Part shown: piece by piece, positions 16,501 to 25,549 of the stretch
Numbering within the stretch: the first letter of the stretch is position 1
Layout of the letters: each line of letters starts with the position of its first letter
Source of the DNA: Microthrix sp041394405
GTDB taxonomy: Bacteria; Actinomycetota; Acidimicrobiia; Acidimicrobiales; Microtrichaceae
Direction: 5' to 3'
Assembly (NCBI GenBank): GCA_041394405.1
Contig: JAWKIF010000007.1
Location: 186,001 to 250,000 of the forward strand
DNA length: 64,000 nucleotides
Program-made: the position numbers and the translations under genes
The notes under the pieces: model-generated
Told to the model about the DNA's origin: nothing
Database searches by the model: none
The model's input: only the letters and a program-made list of their open reading frames with translations

Positions 16501-17415
16501 GTGCGGGGCCGTCGCGAGTCCCCGTCCGCCGCCCGCAGCCCGCTGCGCTCGGGCATGTGTTCCATCACGATGCGCAGGCTGACGCCTGACGAGGTGGTGA
16601 CGCTGGCTGAACGGGCCGGCCTGGGCGGCATCGAGTGGGGCGCCGATGGGCACGTGCCTCCTGGGGATCTCGCCCTGGCCCGGTCGGTTGGCCGAACCTG
16701 CGCCGACGCCGGGCTTGCGGTGGCGTCCTACGGCACCTACCTGGGCATCGCCCCGTTCGACGATCCCGCAGCTCCTCCCGGCGAGCTGTCGGCGGTGCTG
16801 GACACCGCCGAGGCGCTGGGTGCGCCGCTGATCCGTGTGTGGGCGGCGTTCGGCATCGAGAGCGATGCCCCTCAGTTGGACCGGGCGGCGGTGGTGGCGA
16901 CCACCGCGGCCATCACCGATGCGGCCGCCCGGCGCGGCCTGGGCGTCGCGCTGGAGTTCCACCCCGGGACCCTTACCCACACCGCCGCCGGCGCCCGCTC
17001 GCTGCTGGGGGGCGTCGACCATCCGGCCCTGCGCACCCACTGGCAGCCCGACCCCGCGCTCGCCCCGGACGGGGCGGTGGCCGAGCTGGCGCTGGTCGCC
17101 GACCGGCTGGCCTACCTGCACGTGTTTGCGTGGGGTCCCGGCGGCATCGACGAGCGCCACGCACTGGCCGACGGTGTCGACCTGTGGCTACCGGCGCTGC
17201 GGCTGGCCGCCGACGCCCCGCCCCTTCCCGCCTCCTTGGCCGCTGCCGTCACTGCCCCCGAGGCCGACCCGGCCCCGTCCGATCGACCCCGCCATCGGTT
17301 TTGCCTGCTGGAGTACGTCGCGGGCGACGGTCCGGAGCAACTGGTGGCCGACGCCGCCACGCTCAACGCGTGGATCGCCCGCCTGGGTCAGCCGACGGCA
17401 TCGACGATGGAGTAG
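16501..17415 (+). CDS. Sugar phosphate isomerase/epimerase-like TIM-barrel protein
   Basis: 304 residues if started at GTG 16501, just after the hisN stop; ATG 16555 is an alternative. The fold is seen from CSITMRRLTPDEVVTLAERA followed by GIEWGADGHV at the N-terminus and LGVALEFHPGTLTHT in the middle, with HWQPDP and YLHVFAW further on. These are the metal-ligand strands (Glu/His) of the xylose-isomerase-like/AP-endonuclease 2 superfamily. Such proteins isomerise or epimerise sugars or related polyols; the substrate is not evident. It is third in the DUF1295-hisN operon. The 3' end overlaps the 3' end of the XPB helicase gene on the other strand by 28 bases. Confidence 0.75.
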   Translation: MRGRRESPSAARSPLRSGMCSITMRRLTPDEVVTLAERAGLGGIEWGADGHVPPGDLALARSVGRTCADAGLAVASYGTYLGIAPFDDPAAPPGELSAVLDTAEALGAPLIRVWAAFGIESDAPQLDRAAVVATTAAITDAAARRGLGVALEFHPGTLTHTAAGARSLLGGVDHPALRTHWQPDPALAPDGAVAELALVADRLAYLHVFAWGPGGIDERHALADGVDLWLPALRLAADAPPLPASLAAAVTAPEADPAPSDRPRHRFCLLEYVAGDGPEQLVADAATLNAWIARLGQPTASTME

Positions 17416-19064
17416 CTGTAGCCCTGCTCGGCCAGGAAGCGCTGGCGGTTCAGTGCGAAGGCCTGCTCCACCGTCTCGGCGGCCACGATGGAGTAGAACG
17501 CGGCGCTGCCACCCTCGGCCTTGGGTCGCATGATGCGGCCCAACCGTTGGGCCTCCTCCTGGCGGGAGCCGAACTGCCCCGACACCTGGATCGCCACGTT
17601 GGCTTCCGGCAGGTCGATGGAGAAGTTGGCTACCTTGGACACCACCAGCACGTCGATGTCACCGGTGCGGAAGGCTTCGAAGCGTTCGTCGCGCACCTTC
17701 TGTGAGGTGCGTCCAGTGATGAGCGGCGCGCCCAGGCGTTCGGCCACGGTCTTGAGTTGGTCAAGGAACTGGCCGATCACCAGCACCCGGTCGTTGCGGT
17801 GCCGCTCCATCAGGTGGTCCAGCGCCACCAGCTTGGACGGGGTGGTGGCGGCCAGCCGGTGGCGCTCGGCGGGGTCGGCCACGGCATAGGCCATGCGCTG
17901 AGCGTCGGTCAGGTGCACCCGCACCTCGGTACAGGTGGCGGGGGCCACCCACCCCATCGCCTCCAGCTCCTTCCAGGGGGCGTCGAAGCGCTTGGGCCCG
18001 ATCAGGCTGAATACCTCGCCCTCCTTGCCGTCCTCCCGCACCAGGGTGGCGGTCAGCCCCAGCCGCCGGATGGCCTGGATGCGGGCGGTGGCCCGAAACA
18101 CCGGTGCGGGCAGCAGGTGCACCTCGTCGTAGATCACCAGGCCCCAGCCGGTCTCGTCGAAAAGCCGCAGGTGCGGATGGCGCTCGAAGACGTCGGCGTC
18201 GCGGTCGACGCCTCGCTGGGCCCAGGTGAGCACCTGATAGGTGGCGATGGTGACGGGGCGGATCTCCTTGCTGTCGCCGGAGTACTCACCGATCTGGTCG
18301 TCGGACAGCGTGGTCTTGTCCAGCAGCTCGCGTCGCCACTGGTGCGCGGCCGAGATGGAGGTGACGATGATCAACGTCTGGGCACCGGCGGTGGCCAAGG
18401 CGGCCAGCCCGATGACCGTCTTGCCCGCGCCGCACGGCAGGGCCAGTACGCCGTTGCCGCCCTCGTTGCCGCCGTCGTGCCACCACGCCGCCACGGCCTC
18501 GCCCTGGTAGGACCGCAGCTCGGCGGTGAGCTCGACGGGGCCCAGCTCGGCGCCGGTCTCGTATCCGGCCTCGTCCGCCGCCGGCCACCCCAGGCGGATC
18601 AGCGCCTGCTTGAGCACGCCGCGGTCGCCGTTGCGCACGGCAAAGCGGTTCCCGTCCAGGCGGCCACCCAGCAGCTCGGCCACCTGTGAATCGCGGCTGA
18701 CCTCCTCCAACAGGGCGGGTTCGGCGGAGGTCAGCGCCAGCGCAGCGGTGTCGTGGTCCCGCACCAGCCGGAGTCGCCCGTAGCGGCCCATCTGGTCGTG
18801 CACCTCGGCCAACACCGAGGGTGCCACGGGATACTTGGCCAGGCCGGTGATGGCGGCCGCCACGTCGCCCGACGACAGGCCCGCCACAGCAGCGTTCCAC
18901 AGCGACAGCGGCGTGATGCGGTAGGTGTGGACGTGCTCGGGCGCCTTTTCCAGCTCGGCGAACCGGGCCAGGAGGGCCCGGGCCTCCTCAAATCGGGGTG
19001 AGGCCACCTCGGCCAGCACCGACAGGTCGCCCTGCACGATCAGCGGATTGGTCGGATCGCTCAT
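17388..19064 (-). CDS. XPB-type DNA repair helicase
   Basis: 558 residues from ATG 19064; the open frame extends further upstream only as an out-of-frame shadow of the partner gene. A Superfamily 2 3'-5' helicase like bacterial XPB: N-terminal damage-recognition-like region, then Q-like motif ELRSYQGEAVAAWW, Walker A ALPCGAGKTVIG, DEVH box VIYDEVHLLPAP, motif III LTATLVREDGKEGEVF containing the RED residues of XPB, and helicase-C motifs VVSKVANFSIDLPEA and QEEAQRLGRIMRPK. Expected to unwind damaged DNA using ATP. The start overlaps the stop of the XPB/Ssl2-N domain gene (ATGA, 19061-19064). The same pairing occurs in mycobacteria, which supports a joint function. Confidence 0.93.
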   Translation of the reverse strand: MSDPTNPLIVQGDLSVLAEVASPRFEEARALLARFAELEKAPEHVHTYRITPLSLWNAAVAGLSSGDVAAAITGLAKYPVAPSVLAEVHDQMGRYGRLRLVRDHDTAALALTSAEPALLEEVSRDSQVAELLGGRLDGNRFAVRNGDRGVLKQALIRLGWPAADEAGYETGAELGPVELTAELRSYQGEAVAAWWHDGGNEGGNGVLALPCGAGKTVIGLAALATAGAQTLIIVTSISAAHQWRRELLDKTTLSDDQIGEYSGDSKEIRPVTIATYQVLTWAQRGVDRDADVFERHPHLRLFDETGWGLVIYDEVHLLPAPVFRATARIQAIRRLGLTATLVREDGKEGEVFSLIGPKRFDAPWKELEAMGWVAPATCTEVRVHLTDAQRMAYAVADPAERHRLAATTPSKLVALDHLMERHRNDRVLVIGQFLDQLKTVAERLGAPLITGRTSQKVRDERFEAFRTGDIDVLVVSKVANFSIDLPEANVAIQVSGQFGSRQEEAQRLGRIMRPKAEGGSAAFYSIVAAETVEQAFALNRQRFLAEQGYSYSIVDAVG

Positions 19065-21241
19065 GGGCTCAGGCGTTCCAGCAGGGCGGCCACCAACGAC
19101 TCGTCGTGGGCGAAGGGGAGGGGTGGGGTGAACCGTTGGTTCGGGTCGGGCTGGTCCACCACCCACCCGGCGGCGGCGTCGCCAACGGGTGGCGGAACGG
19201 ACGTGTCCCCTGCGAGGGCCGACCCCGGCGAGCCCAAGTGGCCGCCGGTGGCCTGGGCATCGGACGGGGCGTTCGCGGGCGCCAGGACGATCCCCTTGGT
19301 GGCCAGCACGTCGCGCACGCGGGCGGCGGTCAGGGGCGAGACGGCGAACCCCGGTGCCAGCACGGTCAGTTTGGCGGTCTTGTGCCGAGCGGCGTCGGCC
19401 ACCGCCACCGGGTCGTCGGCACTGATGACGCATCCCACCTCGTCGACCGTCACCGGCGAGACCGAACCCATGGCGTCGTCGACGAAGCGATGAACGGCAT
19501 CGGGAACCGGCACCGACGAGCAGTCGGCCAGGAACCGTTGCACGTCCCGGGGCGAGGTGGTGGGCGCCGCCTGGGCCAGGCGCAGCGCCGACAGCCGCCA
19601 GACCGAGGCGCCTCCCTCGCTCTCCAAGTCGGCGTAGCGCAGCAACGTGGCCACCAGGTCGGGCGCCAGGTCCGGCGGGGCCACCACCGAGTGGTCGGGC
19701 TGCACCACAAACGAGCGCGCCCCGCCGCCGATCACCTCGTTCACCGCATGCAGGCCCGTGGTGGCCGCTCGCCCTGCGGCCGTCAACCCGGGGACGGTTG
19801 CGTCGCCGATGATCCCCAGCGCGGCGGCGCCCTGCAGCAGCTCGTCGTAGTCCTCGAAGTAGCTCAGCATCAGGTGCCGGCCCCTGGCCAAGGCCACGAA
19901 CGCGTCGGCCTCCAGGGCGCGGCCCACGGGCAACGACGCAAGCACCGAGAAGCACGCCGACCGCATGGTCGAGCGGAGGTAGGCCTCCTCGCCCTGCCCG
20001 CCCGCCAGCCAGGCCTCCACCACCGTCATCCACCGGGTACCCATCTCCAGCCGGTCGAACTCGGCGACCCGGGCCTCGTTGGGGCGCCAACGCACCGGCC
20101 GCTGCACCTTGCGCCCCCGGCCCCTGGCGGGCAGTGCTTGGGCGTAGATCAGGCCAAGGTCGGCGGCCAGAGCGCCGAGCAGAACCGCCAGGTCGGCATC
20201 GATGCCGGTGGTCTTCGCTGCGCTGCGCCAGGTGGCCACGGGTGCCCGGCGGTCGCCCGACTTCTTGCCCTCCACCGGATGGTCGCGTAGGTACGACACC
20301 AGCTCGCCCAGCTGGGCGACCACCCGCGTGGGCGCCATGGGTGTCTCCCGGGCGGCGACCCCCTCGGCTGAGGGCGGAGGCCGCAGCTCCGGGCCGAGCG
20401 GGTGCCCCATGGCGTGGGCCACCTCCATGAACAGCCAGACCCGGGTTCCCCAACCCATCGACGAGCTGATGAGCTGCCGCTCGACCAGCTCCCCCAGCGG
20501 CGTCGACGGGCCGCGGTACGTCGAGAACACCGCCAGCATGTCGCGGGTGGCCGCCCGGAACTCCGGGGAGTTCGGCCGCAGCAGCCGGTCGAGTGCCACG
20601 CCGCCGCTGGGGTCGTCGTCGTCCTCGTCGGTGAATCCGAAGCGGTCCACGGTGGTCAGCTCGACGATGCGCCCGAAGATTCGGCGGGCCTCGGCGCTTG
20701 CGGAGGCCAGCGAGGCCTCGATGGCCTCGGGGTCGCGCAGTGCGGCGATCAGGGCGTTGGCCCGATCGGCCTTCGCCGAGCCGGGGCGCAGCCCCATGAG
20801 GCGACAGGCGACCAGCAGGCGTTCGCTGCTGGTCGAGTGGACCTCGTCCTCCAACATCGGCAGCGCCATGGCGACCCGGCCGGGTAGCTCGGGGACTGCC
20901 GTGAGGACGTCGCCGTCGAGTCGTGCCAGGCCGGCGATGACCAGGTTGGATGCCTCGGCGTCGATGACGGCGGCGGGAACCAGCGGCGCTTCCGCCAGGG
21001 CGGCCTCCCGGGTGACGCCGCCGTGAAACCGGTCCAGCTGGAGCAGCCGAAGCGCCACCGGGCTGATGCTGGGGAACAGCACGTCGTAGTTGCAGATCCG
21101 ATGAAACGGCACCGGAACGGTGGAGGTGTCGGCGAGCGCGGCCAGCCGACGAAGTTGCTCCGCCGCAACGGGGACGGCATGCAACGCCGCCGCCAGGTCG
21201 TCGTGGGTGGGGGGCTCGTTGATGATCCAGGTGCTCGACAT
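19061..21241 (-). CDS. Helicase-associated protein with XPB/Ssl2-like N-terminal domain
   Basis: 726 residues. The C-terminal third holds SFVVQPDHSVVAPPDLAPDL and WRLSALRLAQAAPTTSPRDV, typical of the XPB/Ssl2-like domain (Helicase_C_3) found in actinobacterial partners of XPB. The N-terminal region (PTHDDLAAALHAVPVAAEQL, VPFHRICNYDVLFPSISPVA) is helical and looks like winged-helix repeats; no ATPase motif is present. It probably regulates or loads the adjacent helicase, with which it overlaps by four bases. The last residues are proline-rich and end in HDESLVAALLERLSP. Start ATG 21241 is 28 bases downstream of the GH13 glucosidase stop, so it may be read from the same transcript. Confidence 0.87.
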   Translation of the reverse strand: MSSTWIINEPPTHDDLAAALHAVPVAAEQLRRLAALADTSTVPVPFHRICNYDVLFPSISPVALRLLQLDRFHGGVTREAALAEAPLVPAAVIDAEASNLVIAGLARLDGDVLTAVPELPGRVAMALPMLEDEVHSTSSERLLVACRLMGLRPGSAKADRANALIAALRDPEAIEASLASASAEARRIFGRIVELTTVDRFGFTDEDDDDPSGGVALDRLLRPNSPEFRAATRDMLAVFSTYRGPSTPLGELVERQLISSSMGWGTRVWLFMEVAHAMGHPLGPELRPPPSAEGVAARETPMAPTRVVAQLGELVSYLRDHPVEGKKSGDRRAPVATWRSAAKTTGIDADLAVLLGALAADLGLIYAQALPARGRGRKVQRPVRWRPNEARVAEFDRLEMGTRWMTVVEAWLAGGQGEEAYLRSTMRSACFSVLASLPVGRALEADAFVALARGRHLMLSYFEDYDELLQGAAALGIIGDATVPGLTAAGRAATTGLHAVNEVIGGGARSFVVQPDHSVVAPPDLAPDLVATLLRYADLESEGGASVWRLSALRLAQAAPTTSPRDVQRFLADCSSVPVPDAVHRFVDDAMGSVSPVTVDEVGCVISADDPVAVADAARHKTAKLTVLAPGFAVSPLTAARVRDVLATKGIVLAPANAPSDAQATGGHLGSPGSALAGDTSVPPPVGDAAAGWVVDQPDPNQRFTPPLPFAHDESLVAALLERLSP

Positions 21242-21269
21242 CGGGGCGTCAGCCTAGGGGGGGTCGACG

Positions 21270-22874
21270 TCAGCCGACCCCCGGGTCGGCGTCGTTGCGG
21301 CCGCCGGCCGGCACGGCCCACAGGGCCTCGTTGGCCAGCAGGCCCTCCCCCAGCGGGCGGTTGGCCCGGTCGGGATGCGACGAGACCGCCGCGGTCCAGC
21401 CGACCCCTGCCCCAAACGGCGCTGGCTCGGGCGTGAAGTTCACCACGACCAGCACGTCGTCTCGTTGCTGCCCCGTGGGGGGCCCCTCGCCGGGCCGGGC
21501 CGTCCGGCGCCAGGCCAGCACCCCTGCCTCGTCGTGCACGATCCGGCAGCGGCCGACGCGCAGGGCGGGCTGCGCGGCGCGGACCTTCAGCAGGGCTCGG
21601 TACAGGGCCAACATCGAATCGGGGGCGGCCCGCTGGGCGGCGACGCTGCGCTCGTTGGCCTCCGGCGGGAACGGCAGCCAGGTGTCGGCTGAGGCCCAGC
21701 CGTGGCCTGGCCCAGTGGTCCACGGGATGGGCGCCCGGCAGCCATCGCGGCGGCCACCCGATGGGTCCACGATGCGCTCGGGCGGCACCAGGGCGTCCTC
21801 CAAACCCAACTCCTCCCCTGCGTAGAGGAACGGCGTTCCGGGCAGGCCCAGGAGCAGCACGGCTGCGGCGCGGGCGACGGCCTCGTCGCCTCCGTAGCGG
21901 GTGCGGTGGCGGGGGTTGTCGTGGTTGGAGAGCACCCAGGCCGGCCAGCGATCGTGGTCGAGGAAGTGCTCCTGCGCCGCGTCGAGGTGGCGGCGCCACT
22001 GGGTGGCCGACCAACCCCCGAACATGGGCGGGAAGTTGAACGCCAGGTGCAGCTCGTCGCCGCTGCCGTAGTAGCGGACGATCTGGGCGGTCTCCAGCAG
22101 GTACACCTCGCCGATGGCCACCCGATCACCGTCGTAGCCCTCCAGCAGGTCCCGCAGCTCGCGCAGGTAGGCGTGGGTGGCCTCGGTGTCGATTCCCACC
22201 ACGGCGGGGATGGCCGCCACCTCCTCGGGAAAGTCGGGCAGGCCCTCCGGCTTGCCGAGGCAGTGGATGACGTCCATGCGGAACCCGTCCACTCCCCGAT
22301 CCAGCCAGAATCTCAGCGTGTCGGCCATGGCCGCCCGCACCTCGGGGTTGGCCCAGTTGAGGTCCGGCTGCTCGGGGCTGAACAGGTTGAGGTACCAGGC
22401 CTCGGTGCCCGGGTCCCAGCTCCAGGCCGGCTGCCCGGCCGGGAAGGCACGGGTCCAGTTGTTCGGCGGGGTGTCAGGCGTGCCGTCGCACCAGTGATAC
22501 CAGGAGCGCTTCGGGTTCTCCCTGGATGCCCGGGACTCGACGAACCACGGGTGGGCCTCGCTGGTGTGGTTGGGCACCCAGTCCAGGAGCACCCGCAGGT
22601 TGCGCCCGTGGGCCTCGGCCAGCAACTCGTCGAAGTCCTCCAGCGTGCCGAAGGTGGGGTCGATGTCGCAGTAGTCGGCCACGTCGTAGCCGTGGTCGGC
22701 CATGGGGGAGGGGTAGATGGGCGACAGCCACAGGGCGTCGACGCCCAGCCAGGCGAGATGGTCGAGCCCGTCGATGATGCCCCGGAGGTCGCCCACGCCG
22801 GTGCCGGTGGTGTCACGGAAGCTGCGTGGATAGACCTGATAGACGACGGCGGAGGACCACCAGGGTTGGCTCAT
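21270..22874 (-). CDS. Alpha-glucosidase, GH13 family
   Basis: 534 residues from ATG 22874, preceded by GGAG. Oligo-1,6-glucosidase/alpha-glucosidase layout: VVYQVYPRSFRD, then LGVDALWLSPIYPSPMADHG, the acid/base and nucleophile motifs DGFRMDVIH (Asp about residue 200), AIGEVYLLE (Glu about 255) and VLSNHDNPR (transition-state Asp about 317). The sequence DVADYCDIDPTFGTLEDF and LDWVPNHTSEAHPW are typical of the subfamily that hydrolyses small alpha-glucans and trehalose- or sucrose-type sugars. No signal peptide, so cytoplasmic. Oddly, it overlaps znuB by four bases (ATGA) and therefore lies in a zinc-uptake operon. Confidence 0.92.
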   Translation of the reverse strand: MSQPWWSSAVVYQVYPRSFRDTTGTGVGDLRGIIDGLDHLAWLGVDALWLSPIYPSPMADHGYDVADYCDIDPTFGTLEDFDELLAEAHGRNLRVLLDWVPNHTSEAHPWFVESRASRENPKRSWYHWCDGTPDTPPNNWTRAFPAGQPAWSWDPGTEAWYLNLFSPEQPDLNWANPEVRAAMADTLRFWLDRGVDGFRMDVIHCLGKPEGLPDFPEEVAAIPAVVGIDTEATHAYLRELRDLLEGYDGDRVAIGEVYLLETAQIVRYYGSGDELHLAFNFPPMFGGWSATQWRRHLDAAQEHFLDHDRWPAWVLSNHDNPRHRTRYGGDEAVARAAAVLLLGLPGTPFLYAGEELGLEDALVPPERIVDPSGGRRDGCRAPIPWTTGPGHGWASADTWLPFPPEANERSVAAQRAAPDSMLALYRALLKVRAAQPALRVGRCRIVHDEAGVLAWRRTARPGEGPPTGQQRDDVLVVVNFTPEPAPFGAGVGWTAAVSSHPDRANRPLGEGLLANEALWAVPAGGRNDADPGVG

Positions 22875-23761
22875 GGGTGCACTCCAGCGCGATGGGGATG
22901 GTGGTGGTCGCCGCCGGTGGGCGAGGCGGTGTGGCGCCGGTCCCGGGTGGTGGCCAGCGCCGCCAGCCATGCCAGCGCCGACACCGAGACGATGGGAAAG
23001 CTGGGCGGCAGGTTGAACATGGCCGAGACCACCAGACCCACCCACACGGAGCCGACGCCCACGGCGGTGCCCCCGGCGACGACGGCGGCCGGCCGGGCGG
23101 TCAGCGTCAGGGCGGTGGCGGCGGGGGTGACCACCAGTGCGAACAGCAGCAGGGTGCCCACCACCTGGGTGGCCATGGCCACCACGAGGGCCAACAACAC
23201 CAGGAACGCCATGCCCAACGCCCGCACCGGCACCCCTCGGGCCTCCGCCACCTCCGGGCTGACCGAGGCGAACAGCAGCGGACGGGCGATGGTGCCCAGT
23301 GCTGCCACCAGCACCAGCGTGATGGCAGCGAAGGTCGCCAGCTGCCCCGGCGTCACGGCCAGGAGGTTGCCGAACAGCACGCTGGTGAGCGTGGTGGTGC
23401 TGCCGGTGGCCATGGAGGCGAACAGCACGCCCAGCGAGGTGGCGAAGGCCAGCACCGTGCCGGTGGCCACCTCCCGGCGGTCAACCCGCTTGCCCAGCGC
23501 ACCGATGGTCAGTGCGCCGACGACGCAGAAGGCGGCCAGTCCGATCGTGACGGGCAGCCCGACCAGGGCGGCGCCGGTGGCGCCCGGGAAACCGATGTGG
23601 GCCAGTGCGTGGGCGGCGAAGGCGTCCCGCCGGACGACGACGAAGTAGCCGATGAGACCGGCAGCGAGGGCCACGAGTGTGCCGGCAAGGAACGCCTGGC
23701 GCATGAAGGTGGCACCCAGGATGTCGGGCCAGTTCGGCTGGTAGCCGATGTCGGCAAGCAT
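22871..23761 (-). CDS. znuB: Zinc/manganese ABC transporter permease
   Basis: 296 residues with about eight membrane spans. The ABC-3 family signature is visible in RRDAFAAHALAHIGFPGATG and in the loop around VTPGQLATFAAITL, and a late helix has VVGTLLLFALVVTPAATAL. The C-terminal tail is His-rich (GGDHHHPHRAGVHP) and could bind or sense zinc on the cytoplasmic side. It forms the membrane channel of a metal importer with the ATPase (7 bases upstream) and the binding protein. Its stop overlaps the glucosidase start. Zinc rather than manganese is inferred from the nearby Fur-family regulator and candidate Zur box. Confidence 0.88.
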   Translation of the reverse strand: MLADIGYQPNWPDILGATFMRQAFLAGTLVALAAGLIGYFVVVRRDAFAAHALAHIGFPGATGAALVGLPVTIGLAAFCVVGALTIGALGKRVDRREVATGTVLAFATSLGVLFASMATGSTTTLTSVLFGNLLAVTPGQLATFAAITLVLVAALGTIARPLLFASVSPEVAEARGVPVRALGMAFLVLLALVVAMATQVVGTLLLFALVVTPAATALTLTARPAAVVAGGTAVGVGSVWVGLVVSAMFNLPPSFPIVSVSALAWLAALATTRDRRHTASPTGGDHHHPHRAGVHP

Positions 23762-23768
23762 GGCGGGC

Positions 23769-24530
23769 TCAGTCCTTCCGGGTGAACAGGTCGCCCTGTG
23801 GGGTGCGAACCACGCCCATCTCGGTGCCGTACAGGTGGCTCAGCAGGTCCTCGTCCACCACGTTGTCGATGGTGTCGTAGTGGGCGTGTCCGTCCAGCAG
23901 GTAGATGGCCCCGGTGAGGATGGGCAACAGGGCGTTCAGGTCGTGGGCTACCACCAACACCGTCATGTCGCCGTCGTCGGTCACCTCGCCCAGCAGCGTC
24001 ACGATGTCGCGGGCGCTGCCGATGTCCAGGTTGGCCAGAGGCTCGTCCAACAACAGCAGCTCCGGCTCGCTCACCAGTCCGGCGGCGATCGCCACCCGCT
24101 GCTGTTGTCCGCCCGACACCTCCGACAATCGCCGGCTGCCCAGTTCGGCTGCGCCGACGGCGGCCAGGGCGGCGTCGGTTCGACCGCCGAGTGTGCCGCG
24201 GGGCCGTTTCAGTCCCCAGCCGGTGCCGCTCAGCGCAAGGTCCACCAGGTCGCGGCAGCGCACCGCGTCGGCCACCGCGGCGGTGTAGTTCTGGGGGACG
24301 TACCCCACCTTGGGGTTGCCCCGCGACGGGGTCTCGCCCAACACCTCCAGGGTGCCCTCGCTGGGCCGCAGCAGGCCTACGAGCAGCTCCAGCAGGGTGG
24401 TCTTGCCCGATCCGTTGGGGCCGATCACCCCAACGATCGATCCCCGGGGGATGGCGAACGTGCCGTGAGAGAACACCGTGGCGCCGTTGCGTTCAACCGC
24501 GACGCCGTTGAGGGCGATGGCGTCGGTCAT
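23769..24530 (-). CDS. znuC: Zinc/manganese ABC transporter ATP-binding protein
   Basis: 253 residues from ATG 24530. Walker A GVIGPNGSGKTTLLELLVGL, Q-loop VGYVPQNYTA, ABC signature LSEVSGGQQQRVAIAAGL, Walker B LLLLDEPLANLD and switch His VVAHDLNALLP are all intact, so it should hydrolyse ATP to drive metal import. The Q-loop and spacing fit the metal (ZnuC/MntB) subfamily. The start overlaps the znuA stop by four bases and the stop precedes znuB by seven. A longer open frame upstream is antisense or shifted shadow of znuA and was not used. Confidence 0.9.
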   Translation of the reverse strand: MTDAIALNGVAVERNGATVFSHGTFAIPRGSIVGVIGPNGSGKTTLLELLVGLLRPSEGTLEVLGETPSRGNPKVGYVPQNYTAAVADAVRCRDLVDLALSGTGWGLKRPRGTLGGRTDAALAAVGAAELGSRRLSEVSGGQQQRVAIAAGLVSEPELLLLDEPLANLDIGSARDIVTLLGEVTDDGDMTVLVVAHDLNALLPILTGAIYLLDGHAHYDTIDNVVDEDLLSHLYGTEMGVVRTPQGDLFTRKD

Positions 24531-25438
24531 GAGTCGAGGGCCTCGGCGAGCCGGCGCAGCTGGCCCACCTGCCAGTCCACGAAGCCGTCGACATCCTCGG
24601 GGATGGTCTCGGTCACCTCCACGATGGGGATGTTGCGGTCCTCGGCAAGCGACCGCAGCTGCTCGGCCGCAGACCCGCTGCTCTGGGTGTTGACGATCAG
24701 CGCCGAGATCTCGCCGCTGTCGATCAGCTGCCGAAACTCGGCGAGGTCGCCCGGCGCGGGCTCGCTCTCGCCCGCCGCGGCGTTGCGGTAGCCGTCGGGG
24801 GTCAGCTCCACCAGCCCGGCGGCCTCGATCAGCGGCTCGGCCACGGGCTCGGTGGCGGCGACCGAGGCACCGGCCTCCTCCCGGCGAATCCGCTCCAGTT
24901 GTGCCTCGTAGGGAGCCAGCGCCTGCTGGAATTCGGTGGCGCGGTCGGCGAGGTACGCCTCGGCCCCGGGCGCAGCCTCGCTGAGTTGGCGCGTGATCGC
25001 TTCGCCGGCATCGGTGACCGCCTCGGGGGAGTACCACAGGTGGGGGTTGTCGCCCGCCTCGGCCCCCACCAGCAGACCGACGTCCACCACCGCCGGTTCG
25101 GCGCGTGCGGTGTCGGTTGCCCTGGTGGCCCATTCGTCGTAGCCCAGGCCGTTGCGAACGACCAGGTCGGCCTCTTCGAAGGCGACCAGGTCGCCGGGCG
25201 TGGGCTCAAAATCGTGGGGGTCGGCGCCCGTGCCGGTGATCACCGTGGTCACGCTGGCGCAGTCGCCGCCCAGTTGCTGGGTGATATCGCCCCACTGGTT
25301 GACCGTCGCCACCACCTCAACCGCATCGACGGGACAGTCCCCGCTCGGCGAAGTGGCGTCCTCGGAGCCGCCGCATGCTGGGCCCAGGAGCGCAACGCCG
25401 ACCAGGGTGGGGACGAGCCGGAACGAGCGGAGGTTCAT
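24527..25438 (-). CDS. znuA: Zinc-binding lipoprotein of the ZnuA family
   Basis: 303 residues from ATG 25438, which gives a compact lipoprotein signal (LVPTLVGVALLGPACGG, lipidated Cys about residue 22); an in-frame ATG at 25519 would add an unlikely 27 residues that overlap the operator. Cluster A-I solute-binding fold: VVATVNQWGDITQQLGG, the first metal His in GADPHDFEPTPGD, the second in GDNPHLWYSPEAV. The usual third ligand segment (SHxAF) reads VAATEPVAEPLIEAAGL, so Glu replaces His at that place; the fourth region is VTETIPE. The altered ligand set may change metal preference. It delivers zinc to ZnuBC. A palindromic candidate Zur box lies 10 bases before the start. Confidence 0.87.
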   Translation of the reverse strand: MNLRSFRLVPTLVGVALLGPACGGSEDATSPSGDCPVDAVEVVATVNQWGDITQQLGGDCASVTTVITGTGADPHDFEPTPGDLVAFEEADLVVRNGLGYDEWATRATDTARAEPAVVDVGLLVGAEAGDNPHLWYSPEAVTDAGEAITRQLSEAAPGAEAYLADRATEFQQALAPYEAQLERIRREEAGASVAATEPVAEPLIEAAGLVELTPDGYRNAAAGESEPAPGDLAEFRQLIDSGEISALIVNTQSSGSAAEQLRSLAEDRNIPIVEVTETIPEDVDGFVDWQVGQLRRLAEALDS

Positions 25439-25447
25439 CAGGCGAGT

Positions 25448-25460
25448 AATGGTAACCATT
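25448..25460. promoter_or_regulatory. Candidate Zur (Fur-family) operator
   Basis: Perfect 13-base palindrome AATGGTAACCATT, extended by imperfect GAGAATGG/ATTCTC flanks, 10 bases upstream of the znuA start. Position and A/T-arm palindrome fit a Fur-family repressor site controlling znuACB. The regulator gene is immediately upstream at 25550-26014. Confidence 0.6.
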
Positions 25461-25487
25461 CTCATTCGTTGGGGCAACCCGTGACGC

Positions 25488-25527
25488 GGTGAGGGTTGTG
25501 GGGTCTCCAGCACCGACAACCCTCACC
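25488..25527 (-). terminator. Hairpin between zur-like gene and znuA
   Basis: Inverted repeat with 12-base perfect arms, ggtgagggttgt (25488-25499) and acaaccctcacc (25516-25527), 16-base loop. It starts 23 bases past the stop of the Fur-family gene and likely ends its transcript. No T-run follows, so a rho-dependent or regulatory role is possible. Confidence 0.5.
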
Positions 25528-25549
25528 GGAGGCCGGCTTTGGGTGCGGG

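Noticed and set aside
19065..20453. 1021-residue frame extending XPB upstream
   Set aside because: Same strand but different frame from the XPB/Ssl2-N partner; the real start at 19064 overlaps that stop by four bases.
20749..22014. 421-residue minus-strand ORF across the GH13-XPB boundary
   Set aside because: Arg/Pro-rich shadow of the two real genes, with no motif or ribosome site.
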